This document shows, piece after piece, positions 11,112 through 18,985 of a stretch of DNA of 64,000 nucleotides (position 1 is the first letter of the stretch; each line of letters opens with the position of its first letter). A program made the position numbers and the translations under genes. Source of the DNA: Paenibacillus planticolens. GTDB lineage: Bacteria; Bacillota; Bacilli; Paenibacillales; NBRC-103111. Where the stretch lies: contig NZ_WHNZ01000061.1 of the NCBI RefSeq assembly GCF_013141725.1, positions 124,001 through 188,000 on the forward strand, in the 5' to 3' direction. Below the pieces are notes generated by a model that saw only the letters and a list, made by a program, of their open reading frames with translations, did not search any database and had not been told where the DNA came from.

Positions 11112-11152
11112 AAAAAAGACGCATTTTCCAAAAAAATGAAAAATACGTCCAT
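11112..11152 (-). terminator. Intrinsic terminator after the zinc-ribbon gene
   Basis: Minus-strand arms GACGTATTTTTC and GGAAAATGCGTC pair with one or two mismatches and run into TTTTTT. It isolates the 86-residue gene upstream from sucCD. The roughly 270 bases between here and sucC hold the sucC promoter region, in which I see no confident -35/-10 pair. Confidence 0.8.
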
Positions 11153-11160
11153 CTTTTTAC

Positions 11161-11421
11161 TTATCCATATTGCGGGGTTGTAGGTGTATTTATTCGCGGT
11201 TCGCGCTCCGCTTGCTTAATAAATCGCAGCTCATTGCCTGTGAAGCTGCACACCAGACATTGAATCATCGGTTCATCCTCAGGTATGGCGTCAGGATCAT
11301 TGAACTCTGTAATGTTTCCGGACAGTGCATCCTTAAGAAATGACTGCGCATAGCTGGTTATTACGCTGAATTTAATGCGATTAGAACGGCAGTTTGGACA
11401 AAAATACGGCTTCTCCTGCAT
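11161..11421 (-). CDS. Small zinc-ribbon-like protein of unknown function
   Basis: An 86-residue soluble protein with two CxxC pairs: CPNC at about 8-11, followed by RSNRIKFSV, and CLVC at about 55-58, followed by SFTGNELRFI. This fits a single zinc ribbon of the kind found in small RNA- or DNA-binding adaptor proteins. The middle is acidic (NDPDAIPEDEP). The start has GAGGTG seven bases before ATG 11421, and the gene is divergent from comM. I do not recognise a named family and do not assign a function. Confidence 0.7.
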   Translation of the reverse strand: MQEKPYFCPNCRSNRIKFSVITSYAQSFLKDALSGNITEFNDPDAIPEDEPMIQCLVCSFTGNELRFIKQAEREPRINTPTTPQYG

Positions 11422-11480
11422 ATCATCACCTCATCTTCCAGTATGTGCATGTTGACTTTTTTTAAAACATTTTTCGATGA

Positions 11481-11517
11481 TTTACGCATTGCGTAAATTT
11501 TCCATTTTCTATACAAT
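11481..11517 (+). promoter_or_regulatory. Promoter of comM with a palindromic operator over its -35
   Basis: TTGCGT (11489-11494) and TACAAT (11512-11517) are spaced by exactly 17 bases, a good housekeeping promoter reading toward comM. The perfect palindrome TTTACGCA-T-TGCGTAAA (11481-11497) covers the -35 box, which is the usual position of a repressor operator. The regulator is unknown. Confidence 0.6.
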
Positions 11518-11614
11518 AGAGGGAAATATGCGGATCAATAAGGAAGCACCTTTTATCCTGATGCACAGCAACAGCATGCTGCTGCTCACGCCAAGGAGAG
11601 GAAGGTGTTTTTTC

Positions 11615-13177
11615 ATGTACGGAAAAGTATGGAGTGCCTGCTTGCAGGGTATAGAAGGTCGAACGATTGAAGTTGAAGTCGATGTCTCCAACGGATTACC
11701 CCAAATGAATTTGGTCGGGCTGCCCGACTCCGCCATTCGCGAATCGGTGGAAAGAGTTCGCACCTCCATCAAAAATTGCGGATTCACTTTTCCGATGGAT
11801 CGAATTACCGTGAATCTGGCACCGGCAGACTTGCGCAAAGAGGGCTCCTCTTTCGATTTAGCCATTGCAGTCGCCATTCTGATTACAACCGGTCAAGTAA
11901 GCAGCGAGCCCTTGCAAATGACCTTGTTTCTAGGCGAACTTGCGCTGGACGGCTCGCTTAGGCCCGTCCCGGGTGTGCTTTCTATGGCGCATGCGGCGAA
12001 ACAGTTGGGCATCAAACGAGTATGCGTACCTCGCTTAAATGCCGCCGAAGCCGCACTGATTGATGGCATCGAAGTATGCGGACTAACCAATCTCTCCGAT
12101 TTTAGAAATTGGAACCAGCAAACCCATCATGAATTTGTTGTGCATGCCGGCAACAATGAAGATTCGACAAATTTCTCGGCAGACCAACGCAATATCGAAG
12201 ATTACGCTGATGTCAACGGGCAGCACCAAGTCAAACGGGCGATGATGATTGCGGCAGCCGGCATGCATAATATTATTTTAATCGGAGCTCCGGGAACCGG
12301 GAAAACGATGTTAGTCAAGCGCATGCCCTCCATTTTACCGCCTATGTCCGATCATGAAGCGCTGGAAGTCACCAAAATATTCAGTGCCTCAGGTAAGCTT
12401 GCAGACCGTACATCCCTGATGCGCACCCGATCATTCCGGGCTCCGCACCATACCATTTCTGCTGCCGGGCTGGTGGGAGGAGGCACCATCCCAAAACCTG
12501 GCGAGGTCAGCTTAGCGCATAGAGGAATTCTGTTTCTGGACGAGCTGCCGGAATTTACAAGGAATGCGCTCGAAGTGCTCCGACAACCGCTAGAAGATCG
12601 TTCCGTTACTATTGCCAGAGCGAGAGCAGTGTACACTTTCCCTTCACAGTTTATTTTAGCTGCTGCCATGAATCCGTGTCCTTGCGGCTTTTATGGAGCT
12701 GAAACCGAAGCCAATGCGTGTGTTTGCTCTCCCGCCAAAATCATGCAGTACCGCTCCAAAATATCCGGTCCTCTCCTCGATCGCATCGACCTGCATGTCG
12801 AGGTGCCGAAGCCCAGCTATGCTCAGCTAAACGAACATACACACGCTAATCCGCTCTCTTCCAAAGAAATGCTGGCTAAGGTGTTAATTGCCCATCAGCG
12901 CCAGCATGAACGATATGCAGGTACCGGCATTCACCATAATAATGAATTAAGCGGTAACCGCATGAGGCAGGTTTGCCAGTTAACCGCCGAAGGAGAGGAA
13001 CTGCTGCGAGCTTCATTCGAAGCTCTAGGTCTTAGCGCCAGAGCCCATGATCGCATTCTCCGCTTAGCCTTGACGATTGCAGACTTAGAGCAATGCGATC
13101 ATATTCTTCCTCACCATTTGGCTGAAGCCATTCAATACCGGAACCTCGATAAACGGCAAAAAGAATTCGACGGTTGA
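11615..13177 (+). CDS. comM: YifB/ComM-type Mg-chelatase-like AAA+ ATPase
   Basis: ComM-family proteins are hexameric helicases that drive branch migration during natural transformation in Gram-negative bacteria; the Firmicute role is less studied. I place the start at ATG 11615 (MYGKVWSACLQGIEG) because of GGAGAGGAAGGTG upstream; the frame is open 46 codons earlier without support. The 520-residue protein has the N-terminal Lon/ChlI-like domain (VGLPDSAIRESVERVR), Walker A GAPGTGKTM, Walker B ILFLDELPEF, and the C-terminal Mg-chelatase segment with CPCG and CVC cysteines. It is the only plus-strand gene in the first 36 kb and lies near dprA. Confidence 0.92.
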   Translation: MYGKVWSACLQGIEGRTIEVEVDVSNGLPQMNLVGLPDSAIRESVERVRTSIKNCGFTFPMDRITVNLAPADLRKEGSSFDLAIAVAILITTGQVSSEPLQMTLFLGELALDGSLRPVPGVLSMAHAAKQLGIKRVCVPRLNAAEAALIDGIEVCGLTNLSDFRNWNQQTHHEFVVHAGNNEDSTNFSADQRNIEDYADVNGQHQVKRAMMIAAAGMHNIILIGAPGTGKTMLVKRMPSILPPMSDHEALEVTKIFSASGKLADRTSLMRTRSFRAPHHTISAAGLVGGGTIPKPGEVSLAHRGILFLDELPEFTRNALEVLRQPLEDRSVTIARARAVYTFPSQFILAAAMNPCPCGFYGAETEANACVCSPAKIMQYRSKISGPLLDRIDLHVEVPKPSYAQLNEHTHANPLSSKEMLAKVLIAHQRQHERYAGTGIHHNNELSGNRMRQVCQLTAEGEELLRASFEALGLSARAHDRILRLALTIADLEQCDHILPHHLAEAIQYRNLDKRQKEFDG

Positions 13178-13182
13178 CGCAA

Positions 13183-13232
13183 AAAAGAGCCTTTTGCCCA
13201 GACCGCCTACACGACGATGGCTCAAAAGGCTC
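13183..13232 (-). terminator. Intrinsic terminator overlapping the end of yraN
   Basis: GAGCCTTTTG (13187-13196) and CAAAAGGCTC (13223-13232) form a perfect 10-bp stem, followed on the minus strand by six T. One arm contains the last codons and the stop of yraN. It also faces the end of comM from the other side, separating the convergent genes. Confidence 0.8.
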
Positions 13233-13599
13233 CTTCTATATGTTCAATCTCAAGCGCTTGTCCGTCCGTGGATAGTTCCACCGCAATCACATCAAAACGA
13301 ACGGGCAGCTCATATTTTTGAAAGCGGTGCAAGTAATATTGGGCGGTTTCTTTCACTTTCATTTGCTTACGAAGGTCTACGGATTCTTTGGCCAGCCCAA
13401 ACCGGCCCGAAGAACGCCTTGATCTGACCTCAACGAATACGAGAGTGCCTGCTTGCTCTGCAATAATATCCAGCTCTCCCGTGCGGCAGCGCCAGTTCCG
13501 CTCCACAATCCGATAGCCCTGTTTGCTCAAGAATGCCTCAGCCGCCTCTTCTCCAAGCTTCCCGAGCTGCTTTTTGTTCTTTGGTCCCCGGTCGTTCAT
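13222..13599 (-). CDS. yraN: UPF0102 endonuclease-fold protein YraN
   Basis: Members of the YraN family have a restriction-endonuclease-like fold related to Holliday-junction resolvases; their biological role is not settled. The 125-residue product has the family pattern: GKLGEEAAEAFLSKQGYRIV at the N-terminus, then the catalytic-type residues in GELDIIAEQ and LVFVEVRSR. It overlaps the upstream FlhB-like gene by four bases (ATGA). Two further genes upstream and this one form a compact unit behind rnhB. Confidence 0.93.
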   Translation of the reverse strand: MNDRGPKNKKQLGKLGEEAAEAFLSKQGYRIVERNWRCRTGELDIIAEQAGTLVFVEVRSRRSSGRFGLAKESVDLRKQMKVKETAQYYLHRFQKYELPVRFDVIAVELSTDGQALEIEHIEGAF

Positions 13600-13913
13600 C
13601 CTCTGTTCCTCTGCTCACGCATTCGGTTATCCGATCGATAGATAAAGCTCAGCACTTCCGCCACCAACTGGTAAAGCTCAGAAGGTATCTCCTGATCCAG
13701 ATCCAGCTTGGACAACACTTCTACCAACGAAGAATCCTCTTGAATGGGGATGCCGTTATCTTTCGCTTTCTGCAAAATAGCTTCAGCCATATGGCCCTTG
13801 CCTTTCGCGATGAGGGTTGGCGCTTTCTGCGTTTCAGGTGAATAGCGGAGTGCCACGGCCTTCTTGATCGGGGTAGGCTCAGGTGTCCCGGCTGAATTTC
13901 TCTGCGTAGTCAT
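13596..13913 (-). CDS. ylqH: FlhB C-terminal-domain-like protein (YlqH family)
   Basis: The 105-residue protein corresponds to only the cytoplasmic C-terminal domain of the flagellar export switch FlhB, with no membrane part. It shows the aligned region KAVALRYSPETQKAPTLIAKGKGHMAEAIL and the later NGIPIQEDSSLVEVLSKLDLDQEIP, but the autocleavage NPTH tetrad is replaced by SPET. Similar short FlhB-like proteins sit at this locus in other Bacillales (ylqH in B. subtilis). It overlaps both neighbours by four bases. The function is inferred only by similarity. Confidence 0.85.
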   Translation of the reverse strand: MTTQRNSAGTPEPTPIKKAVALRYSPETQKAPTLIAKGKGHMAEAILQKAKDNGIPIQEDSSLVEVLSKLDLDQEIPSELYQLVAEVLSFIYRSDNRMREQRNRG

Positions 13914-15715
13914 GCCCGGAAGTCTACCCCCTTGTACGTTTTGGGAAGAAAGAGCGAACGCAGATCTGCACGCCCGTCTGTAACGGCTTTCGCCTCGTTC
14001 TCATGGACGATTGGCTGTGGATATGGCGCACATTTCAATGAAATAAACTGATACCCGGCTTTATTCATCGCCGCCGTAATTTCTTCCTTGGACTCTTCCA
14101 TCATCGGAGCCAATGCCGGATGATCATTATGAATCGTCAACGAGACGATCTTATTCACGACATGCACATCGACGAGCGTATTTCCCATCACTTTCATTTG
14201 CAAATCGAACAGTAACCGGCAGTTGCTCGCATCCACTTCCCCGCGTTTGCCTTTACGGGATTGAATATGGATGGCAGCAGACTGCTGACCGGTTCCATCC
14301 ATAAAAGGAACAAACAAGGTCATATGGGCAAACATGGCGGATTTGTCCCCTGACAGCATCAGCTGCTGCCCCGTAATCTGCCCAATGGCCTGTTGCGCGG
14401 CTTCTTTGAGCGGCGCAGGCGTGTCATCAGAGGCTGTCAGCTGTAGCAGCAGACTCTTTAATGTTTCCGCAGCAGGGGGCTTCGCCGTATCGTCCTGCTG
14501 GGAAGGCGCGCCGATCAGACTAGGCATCTGATGATCGTCCGTCCGAGGCCGTCCGCGAAACGGCACCTCTCCGCGCTCATCCAGCTTCGCTGCCAGATGC
14601 GCCTCGTGCTCCACGCCAACGGCCTTGAGCATCCGGCTGATCCAGTTAGGCTCTGGATCAGCCTCGGGCGCCTGAGGCGCACTGCTGCGCGCCTCCAAGG
14701 GCTCGGCCGCCTTCTGCTTCGCAGGCGGCTGCTGCACCGGCGAACCCGCCACGGGCGGTTCGCCTTCAGGCGGAGGCTCAGCGCTTCGCGCCTGAGCCTC
14801 CGGCGCGGCCGCCCTAGCCTGACGGGCGGCCTGCGGTTCCGCCGCCGGCTGCGCCGGGGCGGCGGCGGGCTCAGCGCCCGCTGCAGCGGCAGCGGGCGGA
14901 GCCGTTACGGCAGCCGCCGCAGGGGCGCTGCCGGTTGCCGGAGGCGGCGGCCCTGCGGGAGCCGCCGCCGTGCTGGCGCCAGCCTGCGGAGCGGCTGGCG
15001 GAGCTGGTGCCGCGGCCGGCGCCTCCGGCGGCCGCGCAGGCCAGGCAGCTGCGGCGGAAGCGCGCAGCTCCTTCAGCAGCGCGACAACCTGCTTCGCGGT
15101 GTCCGCGGCCGGATGCTGCGGCTCCTGCTCCAATAGTGTCGCAGCCTGCTGTTCAAGCTGTTCCAGCACCTTCCCTACCGGAGGTCCGGAAGTAACCTGC
15201 CTTAAAGCCCCTACCGTTTCCTGCGTAAGGGGCAGTCCTTTTTTATGAGCAAGAACAGCCGCTTGAGCCCATTCTTCCTTATTTGCGCCTTCAGGCAAAT
15301 TACTCATCAAAGCTTCAAAAGCCTTTACATTTTCCTTCGTTACTGGAACGCCTTCCTGCTGCATCTGCTGGACCATTTGCCGGTTACCCGCTGTATCCTT
15401 AACTGTGAAAGCCTTAAGTAGATCGCCAAGCGAATCTTCCGCGATTTGTACATCGGATGCCATCAGCGGCTTTAACAAAATTTGGCCGCCACTGGATTCC
15501 GGTTGAACCTGCAGGTACGTCACGTCTCCTTGCTTAAGAGGAGTTTCGAGTTTGGCCCTGACCTGTACGCCGCCAATGTTAAGCATGGCTTCTTGATCGC
15601 TAAGCAGCTGAAGAACGACGCCTTTGACAACTTGCCCTACTTTGAGTTCGAGCACCTTGCTGTCCGAAGCCGTTAGCTCGCCAACCAAGCTGCGAATTAA
15701 TCCGCTTATGTTCAT
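13910..15715 (-). CDS. FliK-like hook-length-control-related protein (YlqG-like) with Ala/Pro-rich linker
   Basis: The product is about 601 residues. It has an N-terminal beta-rich part (about 20-90, KVLELKVGQVVKGVVLQLL), a long Ala/Pro-rich low-complexity linker (about 219-354), and a C-terminal domain of FliK type (LLFDLQMKVMGNTLVDVHVV and a segment ending MNKAGYQFISLKC). ATG 15715 has GAGGTG six bases upstream; the GTG three codons earlier overlaps that site. It pairs with the FlhB-like gene downstream, echoing the FliK-FlhB partnership of flagellar export. The linker is far richer in GC than its surroundings. Role unproven. Confidence 0.75.
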   Translation of the reverse strand: MNISGLIRSLVGELTASDSKVLELKVGQVVKGVVLQLLSDQEAMLNIGGVQVRAKLETPLKQGDVTYLQVQPESSGGQILLKPLMASDVQIAEDSLGDLLKAFTVKDTAGNRQMVQQMQQEGVPVTKENVKAFEALMSNLPEGANKEEWAQAAVLAHKKGLPLTQETVGALRQVTSGPPVGKVLEQLEQQAATLLEQEPQHPAADTAKQVVALLKELRASAAAAWPARPPEAPAAAPAPPAAPQAGASTAAAPAGPPPPATGSAPAAAAVTAPPAAAAAGAEPAAAPAQPAAEPQAARQARAAAPEAQARSAEPPPEGEPPVAGSPVQQPPAKQKAAEPLEARSSAPQAPEADPEPNWISRMLKAVGVEHEAHLAAKLDERGEVPFRGRPRTDDHQMPSLIGAPSQQDDTAKPPAAETLKSLLLQLTASDDTPAPLKEAAQQAIGQITGQQLMLSGDKSAMFAHMTLFVPFMDGTGQQSAAIHIQSRKGKRGEVDASNCRLLFDLQMKVMGNTLVDVHVVNKIVSLTIHNDHPALAPMMEESKEEITAAMNKAGYQFISLKCAPYPQPIVHENEAKAVTDGRADLRSLFLPKTYKGVDFRA

Positions 15716-15789
15716 CCCGTTCACCTCAAGTCTTTCTTACGCTTATGTATATTATCGGCTACCTCCAGCCATTTCTTTATAAGATGAAG

Positions 15790-16437
15790 TCAGATGAAGT
15801 CCAGTTCCAATTGTTCCGACTGCGGCCGAGCTTCCTTTTCTTCCAGCTGCGCCATCACTTTGCGTATAAATAATTTACGATGAAGCGGCGTAGGACCATA
15901 GCGCAAAAGCATCTCCCTGTGGTGCTTAGTCGCATAACCTTTATGTACGGCAAGTCCATACTCGGGATATTGCTCGTCCCAATCTGCGCACATCCGGTCT
16001 CTTGTCACCTTCGCGATAATCGACGCGGCTGCAATCGATTGACTTAACGCATCCCCGTGTATTATGGCGGTTTGCGGAATATCCGTATCCACGCTCTCCG
16101 CGTCAACCAGCAAATAGTCAGGCACATGGCTTAGCTGCTGTACTGCCTGCTTCATGGCCAATCTTGCCGCTTGCTTGATATTAAGCGATTCAATCTGCTC
16201 CACATCAACGATGCCAACCCCGACCGCAAGTGCCTCATTCATGATCTGTTCATAGAGCGCATCGCGTTTCTTCTCAGAAAGCTTCTTTGAATCGTTTACT
16301 CCATCCAGCACAAAGCCTTTAGGAAGAATCACAGCAGCCGCAACGACATCGCCGAATAAACAGCCTCTTCCTACCTCGTCGATCCCGGCAACAAGGCTGA
16401 AACCTTGCTCCCATACTTCTTTTTCGTGCTCCAGCAA
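15790..16437 (-). CDS. rnhB: Ribonuclease HII
   Basis: RNase HII cuts the RNA strand of RNA-DNA hybrids and single ribonucleotides in DNA. The 215-residue product has the family motifs AGIDEVGRG (about 18-26, first catalytic Asp-Glu pair), NDSKKLSEKKR, LLVDAESV in the middle, and SIAAASIIAKVTRD. The start is probably TTG 16437 with AAAGGGG about 11 bases upstream. The C-terminal EQLELDFI resembles a sliding-clamp or PCNA-type tail, an inference. It lies between rbgA and the FliK-like gene as in B. subtilis. Confidence 0.95.
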   Translation of the reverse strand: MLEHEKEVWEQGFSLVAGIDEVGRGCLFGDVVAAAVILPKGFVLDGVNDSKKLSEKKRDALYEQIMNEALAVGVGIVDVEQIESLNIKQAARLAMKQAVQQLSHVPDYLLVDAESVDTDIPQTAIIHGDALSQSIAAASIIAKVTRDRMCADWDEQYPEYGLAVHKGYATKHHREMLLRYGPTPLHRKLFIRKVMAQLEEKEARPQSEQLELDFI

Positions 16438-16569
16438 TGATGCTCGCCCCTTTCCATTCCACCATTATAAGGGATTGCCCTTTCGTCAAGCCATACCCAT
16501 TTTTTTCTTCAAAAAAATAAAACCATCTAGTCTACGACTAGATCCTTGTCTAAACTCGTACGTTGGAGC

Positions 16570-16760
16570 GTGGGGAAGGAACTCCGTTCCCTTATTTCGG
16601 CGAAAAGCGGAATTTCTAGCGCCCTAGGGGAACTACAGGGTCTTATTTCACCTCAATGATCCAAATATCTGCTCACATGTTGGAATAGCGGACCCTGGTT
16701 CCCTCCCCCTTGCCAAAAGGGCTGTTTCCAGCAAAATAGCACCCTGTAGTTCCCCTCCCT
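16570..16760. repeat. Dispersed paired inverted repeat, GGGAACTACAGGG type
   Basis: AGGGGAACTACAGGGT (16626-16641) recurs as a perfect reverse complement at 16741-16756. Diverged copies lie between and before them (GGAAGGAACTCCGTTCCCTTATTT near 16576 in pieces; a TAGCGGACCCTGGTTCCC copy near 16686-16703). Forward copies are followed by TTATTT and reverse copies are preceded by AATA(G), so the units face each other as a large hairpin. The 13-mer CCCTGTAGTTCCC recurs at 49543-49555. The rest of the 16438-16830 gap holds no gene that I trust. Confidence 0.75.
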
Positions 16761-16830
16761 CTTCTTCCAGTGAGGCATGGAGGCTCGCCGTCCCTGCCTG
16801 AAAGCTTCGCTTACCCCAAACCCATAAAAT

Positions 16831-16880
16831 AAAAAAAGCCACCTCCGGCCCGCGTTGTCAGCTGAGTTCGGAAAGTGGTT
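16831..16880 (-). terminator. Intrinsic terminator after rbgA
   Basis: Minus-strand arms AACCACTTTCCG and CCGGAGGTGGCT pair with one mismatch around a loop and run into seven T. It ends the long lepB/rbgA transcript and separates it from rnhB. Confidence 0.8.
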
Positions 16881-16897
16881 CTTTTGTTGCTTATGTG

Positions 16898-17758
16898 TTA
16901 AGGCTTTTCCAAAGAAATACGCCCCATTTTACCTGCACGAAGATCGCGTATGATGATTAAGGATGCTTTATCCAAATCGACTTTGCCTCCGCTCACAATA
17001 GCTCCGCGCTTACGGCCGATCGCTTCCATAACCTTGACCACTTCATGCACATTATCCATATCCTCCGGAAGCTCGGTAATTCCGAATCGCTCTTGGAGAG
17101 CTGCCCCGTAATGCTGAACCATGTAGCGGACAATAAAAAGCGCAATCTCATCCAAATGAAGCAATTCCTCTTTGATCGCTCCGGTAGCTGCAAGACGTTG
17201 ACCAACCATCTGATCCTCGAATTTCGGCCATAAAATACCCGGCGTGTCCAGCAGGTCCATTTCCGTCCCGACTTTAATCCACTGCTGACCTTTCGTAACA
17301 CCCGGCTTATCGCCGGTTGCTGCAATCTTCTTACCCGCCAGCTGATTAATGAGCGTGGATTTTCCAACGTTTGGAATACCTACGATGAGCGCTCTTACCG
17401 CACGGGGATTAATGCCTTTGCTGAGCTGACGTTCAATTTTGTGTGCCCACAGCTGCTTAACGCGTGGCAAAATTTCTTTGGTTGCGGTTCCGGTTGCCGC
17501 ATCGATCGGCAAGGCCGGCAGACCCAGATCAGCAAAATACTTAACCCACTGCGACGTCACTTGAGGATCCGCCAAATCGTTTTTATTCAGAAGAACCAAG
17601 CGGGGCTTGCCCTTCAAAATTTCATCTACCATCGGGTTCCGGCTGGAGAGCGGTACGCGGGCATCCAAGAGCTCAATGACGACATCGATCAGCTTCAGCT
17701 TGTCTTCAATCTGCCTTCGAGCTTTGGTCATATGACCGGGAAACCATTGAATGGTCAT
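16898..17758 (-). CDS. rbgA: Ribosome biogenesis GTPase RbgA (YlqF)
   Basis: RbgA is essential for late 50S subunit assembly in Bacillales. The 286-residue protein is a circularly permuted GTPase: the G4 motif NKND comes first (about 57-60), then G1 GIPNVGKST (about 126-134) and G3 DTPGI (about 174). A C-terminal helical RNA-binding part follows. It starts [16 protein letters not shown] with GAGGTG upstream of ATG 17758. It follows lepB by 12 bases and is followed by a terminator. Confidence 0.96.
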   Translation of the reverse strand: MTIQWFPGHMTKARRQIEDKLKLIDVVIELLDARVPLSSRNPMVDEILKGKPRLVLLNKNDLADPQVTSQWVKYFADLGLPALPIDAATGTATKEILPRVKQLWAHKIERQLSKGINPRAVRALIVGIPNVGKSTLINQLAGKKIAATGDKPGVTKGQQWIKVGTEMDLLDTPGILWPKFEDQMVGQRLAATGAIKEELLHLDEIALFIVRYMVQHYGAALQERFGITELPEDMDNVHEVVKVMEAIGRKRGAIVSGGKVDLDKASLIIIRDLRAGKMGRISLEKP

Positions 17759-17770
17759 TTCTTATTCACC

Positions 17771-18388
17771 TCAAAAATGTATAAAACTAATTTTGTTCAG
17801 CGGCCAAAAAATAACTTCCGCGCGGCCGACGACTTTATTGTACGGAACGAAGCCTACGCTTTTAGCGCGGCTGTCTTTGGAATTCGGACGGTTGTCTCCC
17901 ATTGCGAAAAGCTCCCCATCCGGCACTTTCGTTTCCGGGAAGTCGGACAATGTGTTATAGGCATGCCCTTCTTTATTGGCTTGTTCAATCGCTTCTTTAA
18001 TGAAAGACTGATCGATTTCTTGACCATTGATGAATACTTTATCGCCGGTTACTTTAACGGTTTCCCCTGGTAGAGCGATAACACGTTTGATGTAATCTTT
18101 CCCTTCCGGTGCGTGGAAAACGATAACTTCTCCGCGTTTCGGCGCGCGTATGTCATACACAATCTTGTTGACGATGAGTCGTTCGCCCGATAAAAAATTC
18201 GGACGCATGGAATCGCCGTCGACGATGAAAGGCGAGAACAAGAACCAGCGAATGATAATGACAAGCACTCCCGCGATAACAAGCGCTTTGATCCATTCCC
18301 ATGTCTCACTTTTTGCTGTTTTTGCCGGTGCTGCTTCCTCGTTCGATATTGAGCTTACTCTAGGCTGATCTTGCTCATTCTGTTCCAT
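17771..18388 (-). CDS. lepB: Type I signal peptidase
   Basis: This membrane enzyme removes signal peptides from secreted proteins. The 205-residue product has a charged cytoplasmic N-terminus, one membrane anchor (about 32-50, ALVIAGVLVIIIRWFLF), the catalytic serine in DGDSMRPNF, the general-base lysine in DYIKRVIALPGE, and the conserved GDNRPNSKDSR box. Start ATG 18388 has AGAGG nine bases upstream; GTG one codon earlier is possible. It lies between rplS and rbgA, the common Bacillales arrangement (sipS-like). Confidence 0.95.
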   Translation of the reverse strand: MEQNEQDQPRVSSISNEEAAPAKTAKSETWEWIKALVIAGVLVIIIRWFLFSPFIVDGDSMRPNFLSGERLIVNKIVYDIRAPKRGEVIVFHAPEGKDYIKRVIALPGETVKVTGDKVFINGQEIDQSFIKEAIEQANKEGHAYNTLSDFPETKVPDGELFAMGDNRPNSKDSRAKSVGFVPYNKVVGRAEVIFWPLNKISFIHF

Positions 18389-18443
18389 CACTGATTGCCT
18401 CTTTTCCAGTTTTGGTTTTATGTATAGATTGCCCTACAAAAAT

Positions 18444-18474
18444 GAAAAGGAGACTTGCCTAAACAAGCCCCCCG
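18444..18474 (-). terminator. Intrinsic terminator after rplS
   Basis: On the minus strand GGGGGCTTG pairs with CAAGTCTCC (two G-U pairs) around TTTAGG and is followed by TTTTC. It lies 5 bases after the rplS stop. Confidence 0.65.
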
Positions 18475-18479
18475 TTTTC

Positions 18480-18821
18480 TTATCGAATTTCTTTGATTCT
18501 TGCTGCTTTTCCACGAAGACCACGCAGATAATAAAGTTTCGCACGACGAACTTTACCACGGCGAGCCACTTCAATCTTCTCAATCTTCGGAGAATGGAAT
18601 GGGAAAGTTCTTTCCACACCCACGCCGTAAGAAATTTTACGAACTGTAAACGTTTCGCTGATTCCACCGCCGTGGCGTTTAATAACAACACCTTCGAACA
18701 GCTGAATACGCTCACGTGTACCCTCGATAACTTTTACGTGTACTTTAAGTGTGTCTCCTGGACGGAAATTAGGAATATCCGTACGGAGTTGCTCTTTCGT
18801 AATCTCTTGAATAAGATTCAT
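18480..18821 (-). CDS. rplS: 50S ribosomal protein L19
   Basis: L19 sits at the 30S-50S interface. The 113-residue protein has the family length and starts [19 protein letters not shown]. It carries the signatures [20 protein letters not shown] and [20 protein letters not shown], and ends in the basic tail [18 protein letters not shown] precedes ATG 18821. It has its own likely promoter and a structured leader in the 164 bases between it and trmD. Confidence 0.98.
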   Translation of the reverse strand: MNLIQEITKEQLRTDIPNFRPGDTLKVHVKVIEGTRERIQLFEGVVIKRHGGGISETFTVRKISYGVGVERTFPFHSPKIEKIEVARRGKVRRAKLYYLRGLRGKAARIKEIR

Positions 18822-18966
18822 AGTTGACTCCCTCCTTCCACACAGGTGTTCATTCCGCTTATCTACTTCGTATGTCTTAGCTGTTACGCGTAGAGGACCA
18901 CCAGACTCGAACTGTTGAAAAATTCACAACAGAATATATATTATCATAGACCGAGAAGAAATTCAA
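18822..18966 (-). promoter_or_regulatory. rplS promoter and probable L19 leader RNA
   Basis: Read on the minus strand, TTGAAT (18961-18966) and TAATAT (18938-18943) are 17 bases apart. The predicted transcript starts with a clean hairpin, CTGTTG/CAACAG (18912-18932), and runs about 110 bases to rplS with further short pairings (ACACCTGTGTG near the ribosome site). Firmicutes are known to carry an autoregulatory L19 leader between trmD and rplS, and the location fits. I have not matched it to a covariance model. Confidence 0.55.
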
Positions 18967-18985
18967 TAGAGAAGTTTATGGGGGG

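Noticed and set aside
14531-15136. A long plus-strand Arg/Gly-rich frame opposite the FliK-like gene
   Set aside because: It is generated by the high-GC Ala/Pro codons on the other strand.
16648-16842. A minus-strand 64-codon frame in the rbgA-rnhB gap
   Set aside because: It lies within the dispersed repeat units and starts in the terminator of rbgA; it is repeat-derived.
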